DNA of 64,000 nt, from the NCBI GenBank assembly GCA_004297625.1, contig SCTY01000068.1, forward strand, positions 186,001-250,000, written 5' to 3'. The notes under the pieces are model-generated. The model made no database searches. It saw nothing but the letters and a program-made list of their open reading frames with translations, and was not told the DNA's origin. The translations under genes and the position numbers were made by a program. Shown here piece after piece: positions 62,046-64,000 of the stretch. This DNA is from Betaproteobacteria bacterium. GTDB taxonomy: Bacteria; Pseudomonadota; Gammaproteobacteria; Burkholderiales; SG8-39. Each line of letters starts with the position of its first letter. Position 1 is the first letter of the stretch.

Positions 62046-62108
62046 GAGATCGCCGAGTTGTGAAAGAGCTTGTCCGCTGGAACTGCTTCCAACGTCCCGA
62101 GTTGCCAC

Positions 62109-62136
62109 GGTAAACGATGCCGCCACCGTTTGTCAA
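62109..62136 (-). promoter_or_regulatory. Candidate promoter of the retron ncRNA/operon
   Basis: On the minus strand TTGACA (plus 62131-62136) is a perfect -35 hexamer; the -10 TTTACC (plus 62109-62114) after 16 bases is weak. Transcription would start near 62102, about 60 bases before the proposed a1. Confidence 0.45.
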
Positions 62137-62354
62137 CTGGCATGACTAGCAGTTAACCAGATACACTTCTAGCTATCCCCAGTTCATAGCTCTGCGAGCC
62201 GTGCAGAGGGCGCCTTCCGGGCGAACGTGCCCAGACATTCCGGGTTGGTCGCGCCCCTGCTCGCGCGACCGCTGCCACAGCAAATCAGACGGCTATAGCC
62301 GCGTACGAAGCTCAACCTATCGTACTGATGCGAGCCCGTGCCGAGGTCGCCGCT
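62137..62354. other. Non-coding stretch between the retron promoter and the hydroxylase gene
   Basis: No gene seen. It holds an eight-base stem hairpin (GGTCGCGC/GCGCGACC, 62247-62270) and a perfect 12-bp palindrome CGGCTATAGCCG at 62290-62301. Either could be a terminator for the hydroxylase transcript (minus strand), but neither has a U-run. Confidence 0.45.
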
Positions 62355-64000
62355 TCACGCGATCTCGAATCCGTGGTTCTTCAGCGGCAGCGTGCGGATG
62401 CGCTTGCCGGTCGCGGCGAAGATGGCGTTGACGACCGCGGGGGCGATCGCGGCGAGACCGGGCTCGCCGACGCCGCCCCAGAAGCCGCCGCTCGGGGCGA
62501 GCACGACTTCGACGTTGGGCATCTCGCGCAAGCGCATCATGCGGTAGTCGTGGAAGTTCGATTGCGTGACGCGGCCGTCCTTGATCGTGATCTCGCCCCA
62601 GAACATCGCCGTGAGCATGAAGACCGCGTTTCCCTGCACCTGCGCGACGATATTGTCGGGATTCACCACGTAGCCGCAGTCGATGCCGATGACGAGGCGC
62701 TTGATGTCGACGAGATTCTTGTCGCTCACTGAGAGCTCGGCCACGGCGGCGGTGTAGCTGCCGAACGCCTCGGTGACGGCGATGCCGCGGTGCACGCGCG
62801 GCGGCAGAGGGCTGCCCCACGCCGCGGCTTTCGCGGTCGCCTCGAAAATTCGCAGTTCTTTTGAAGAAAACGGCAGCAGCCCGCGGCGGTATTCGTACGG
62901 GTCCTTGCCCGCGGCTTCGGCGAGCTCGTCGACGAAGCACTCGCGAGCGTACGGGTTCTGCGAGTGGCCGACAGCGCGCCAGAATCCCACCGGAACGTGC
63001 GAGTCGCGCTGCGCGTATTCGACGCGAACGTTGGGGATGGCGTAGGGCTGATCGGCGAACGCCGCGACCGCCTGCGCATCCGCTCCTCCGTTGAGCGGAT
63101 ACTTGAGCAGCGTCGCGGTGATGGAAGGCGCGGCGACGCGCGTGTGCCACGCAAGCGGCATTCCGGAGGCGTCGAGCGCCGCTTTCATCCTCACCATGCT
63201 CGCCGGGCGGTAGTAGTCGTGCTGGATGTCCTCTTCGCGCGTCCACAGCGTCTTCACCGGCGTGCCTTGCATCGCCTTGGCGATCGCTACGCCCTGGCGC
63301 GTGTAGTCCTGCACGCTGCGCCGGCCGAACGCGCCGCCGGCCTGCGTCCGATGCACGTAGACGTTCTCGAGCGGCACGCCGGCCGCGGCCGCCGCGGCGG
63401 CATGCGTCGCTTCCGCGTTCTGCGTGGACGTCCAGACGTCGACGCGGCCGTTCTTCACCACCGCGGTGCAGGTCTGCGGCTCGAGCGTCGCGTGCGCAAG
63501 ATAGGGCGTGAAGTACTCCGCGGCGATCAGCTTCTGCGCGCCCGGCATCGCCGCTTCGATGTCGCCTTCCTGCTTGGCGACCGCGGCTTTCGCCTCGTCG
63601 AGGCCGCCGCGCAGGGACTCGACAATGCTCTCGCTCGAGGCGCTCTCGTTGCCGGACGTGCTCCACGCGATCGGCAGCTCGCGCAGCGCTTCCTTGGCGC
63701 GCCACCAGTTGTCCGCCACCACGGCGACGAAGTCGCTCATCGGCAGCACCTTGATGATTCCCCGGCGCGACTGGATCTTCGCGGCGTCGACCGACTGCAC
63801 CGTGCCGCCGAACACCGGGCACTGCGCGAGCGCCGCGTACACCATGCCGGCGAGCCGTGCGTCGATACCGTAGCGGATGCGGCCGGTGACGATGGCGGGG
63901 ATCTCCACTCTCCGGATCGGCTTGCCGGCGATCTTCCATTCGCGCGGATCCTTGAGCCTGACCTCGCCTGGCGCTTCGAGCTTCGCCGCGGCGGCGGCCA
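62355..64000 (-). CDS. Xanthine-dehydrogenase family molybdopterin-binding subunit (IorB-like), truncated by window edge
   Basis: At least 547 residues, open at the window edge, so the N-terminus is missing. The visible part has the aldehyde-oxidoreductase molybdopterin fold: GKPIRRVEIPAIVTG near the edge, then HATLEPQTCTA, RTQAGGAFGRR and the late GGFWGGVGEPGLAAIAPAVVNAI carrying the active-site GEP/Glu. The pattern resembles isoquinoline 1-oxidoreductase beta chains (IorB), which hydroxylate N-heterocycles or aldehydes with a two-[2Fe-2S] partner. The partner would lie beyond the window. Confidence 0.92.
   Translation of the reverse strand, partial: AAAAAKLEAPGEVRLKDPREWKIAGKPIRRVEIPAIVTGRIRYGIDARLAGMVYAALAQCPVFGGTVQSVDAAKIQSRRGIIKVLPMSDFVAVVADNWWRAKEALRELPIAWSTSGNESASSESIVESLRGGLDEAKAAVAKQEGDIEAAMPGAQKLIAAEYFTPYLAHATLEPQTCTAVVKNGRVDVWTSTQNAEATHAAAAAAAGVPLENVYVHRTQAGGAFGRRSVQDYTRQGVAIAKAMQGTPVKTLWTREEDIQHDYYRPASMVRMKAALDASGMPLAWHTRVAAPSITATLLKYPLNGGADAQAVAAFADQPYAIPNVRVEYAQRDSHVPVGFWRAVGHSQNPYARECFVDELAEAAGKDPYEYRRGLLPFSSKELRIFEATAKAAAWGSPLPPRVHRGIAVTEAFGSYTAAVAELSVSDKNLVDIKRLVIGIDCGYVVNPDNIVAQVQGNAVFMLTAMFWGEITIKDGRVTQSNFHDYRMMRLREMPNVEVVLAPSGGFWGGVGEPGLAAIAPAVVNAIFAATGKRIRTLPLKNHGFEIA

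Noticed and set aside
61841..62126. Small frames on both strands (90 and 80 codons) inside the proposed ncRNA
   Set aside because: They lie across strong hairpins, have Arg/Pro/Ala-rich translations, and no RBS; more likely by-products of the GC-rich structured RNA.
1..64000. CRISPR arrays, tRNA and rRNA genes
   Set aside because: No regularly spaced repeats, no clover-leaf-like tRNA and no rRNA sequence were recognised on either strand, although I could not run a search.

Overview
The window is dense, GC-rich bacterial DNA. The gene content suggests an aerobic, catabolically versatile betaproteobacterium, probably Burkholderiales-like: Bug-type tricarboxylate receptors, two complete branched-chain-amino-acid-type (Liv) ABC operons, a TRAP transporter, Rieske oxygenases, CoA-dependent aromatic genes, TPP lyases and many aldo/keto reductases. 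This assignment is inference from gene content. No rRNA, tRNA, CRISPR array or intact insertion sequence was seen.

Region 1 (1-5134): the end of an aminoglycoside-phosphotransferase-fold kinase, a divergent enolase paralogue, then a kaiC-kaiB-PAS/HisKA cluster whose kinase stops before any ATPase domain. Region 2 (5118-9130): an orphan ABC ATPase facing a glutamine-synthetase-like enzyme coupled to both subunits of a ring-hydroxylating dioxygenase, an arrangement like the first steps of aniline oxidation, closed by a 20-bp palindromic terminator. Region 3 (9123-17310): a ten-gene minus-strand operon running from a GntR regulator through livKHMGF to a 6-oxocamphor-hydrolase-like crotonase, a muconolactone-isomerase-like protein, a Rieske oxygenase and a hypothetical protein. 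Its promoter region carries two GTTATAAC operators. Region 4 (17321-26255): aldo/keto reductases, a PaaA-like di-iron protein, two crotonases, a Rieske ferredoxin, a TetR regulator, a PaaK-like ligase, gentisate dioxygenase and a DMT exporter.

Region 5 (26302-32840): a deacetylase/Bug/COG0523/LVIVD operon and a divergent Bug/hydrolase/SDR operon, with dispersed ATCAGGGAC-type repeats, one of them inside a coding sequence. Region 6 (32858-47800): a second Liv operon containing a TPP enzyme, then a LysR-centred cluster (flavin-type oxygenase, TPP lyase, CoA-transferase, acyl-CoA dehydrogenase without a visible catalytic base, glyoxalase, AhpD-like). Region 7 (47797-59087): MetF plus an HTH-methyltransferase fusion, a TRAP transporter divergent from a third TPP enzyme, the reverse transsulfuration pair CBS/CGL, an M28 peptidase and another aldo/keto reductase.

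Region 8 (59088-62354) differs in character: it has lower GC, longer non-coding stretches and genes unrelated to metabolism. It encodes, on the minus strand, a structured non-coding segment, a 66-residue helical protein, an XRE-type HTH protein, a retron-type reverse transcriptase (NAxxH, QGxP, FVDD and ITG motifs) and a zinc-ribbon/DUF4145-like protein. I read this as an undescribed retron-type defence operon, and it is the most interesting item in the window. The window ends inside a molybdopterin hydroxylase large subunit.
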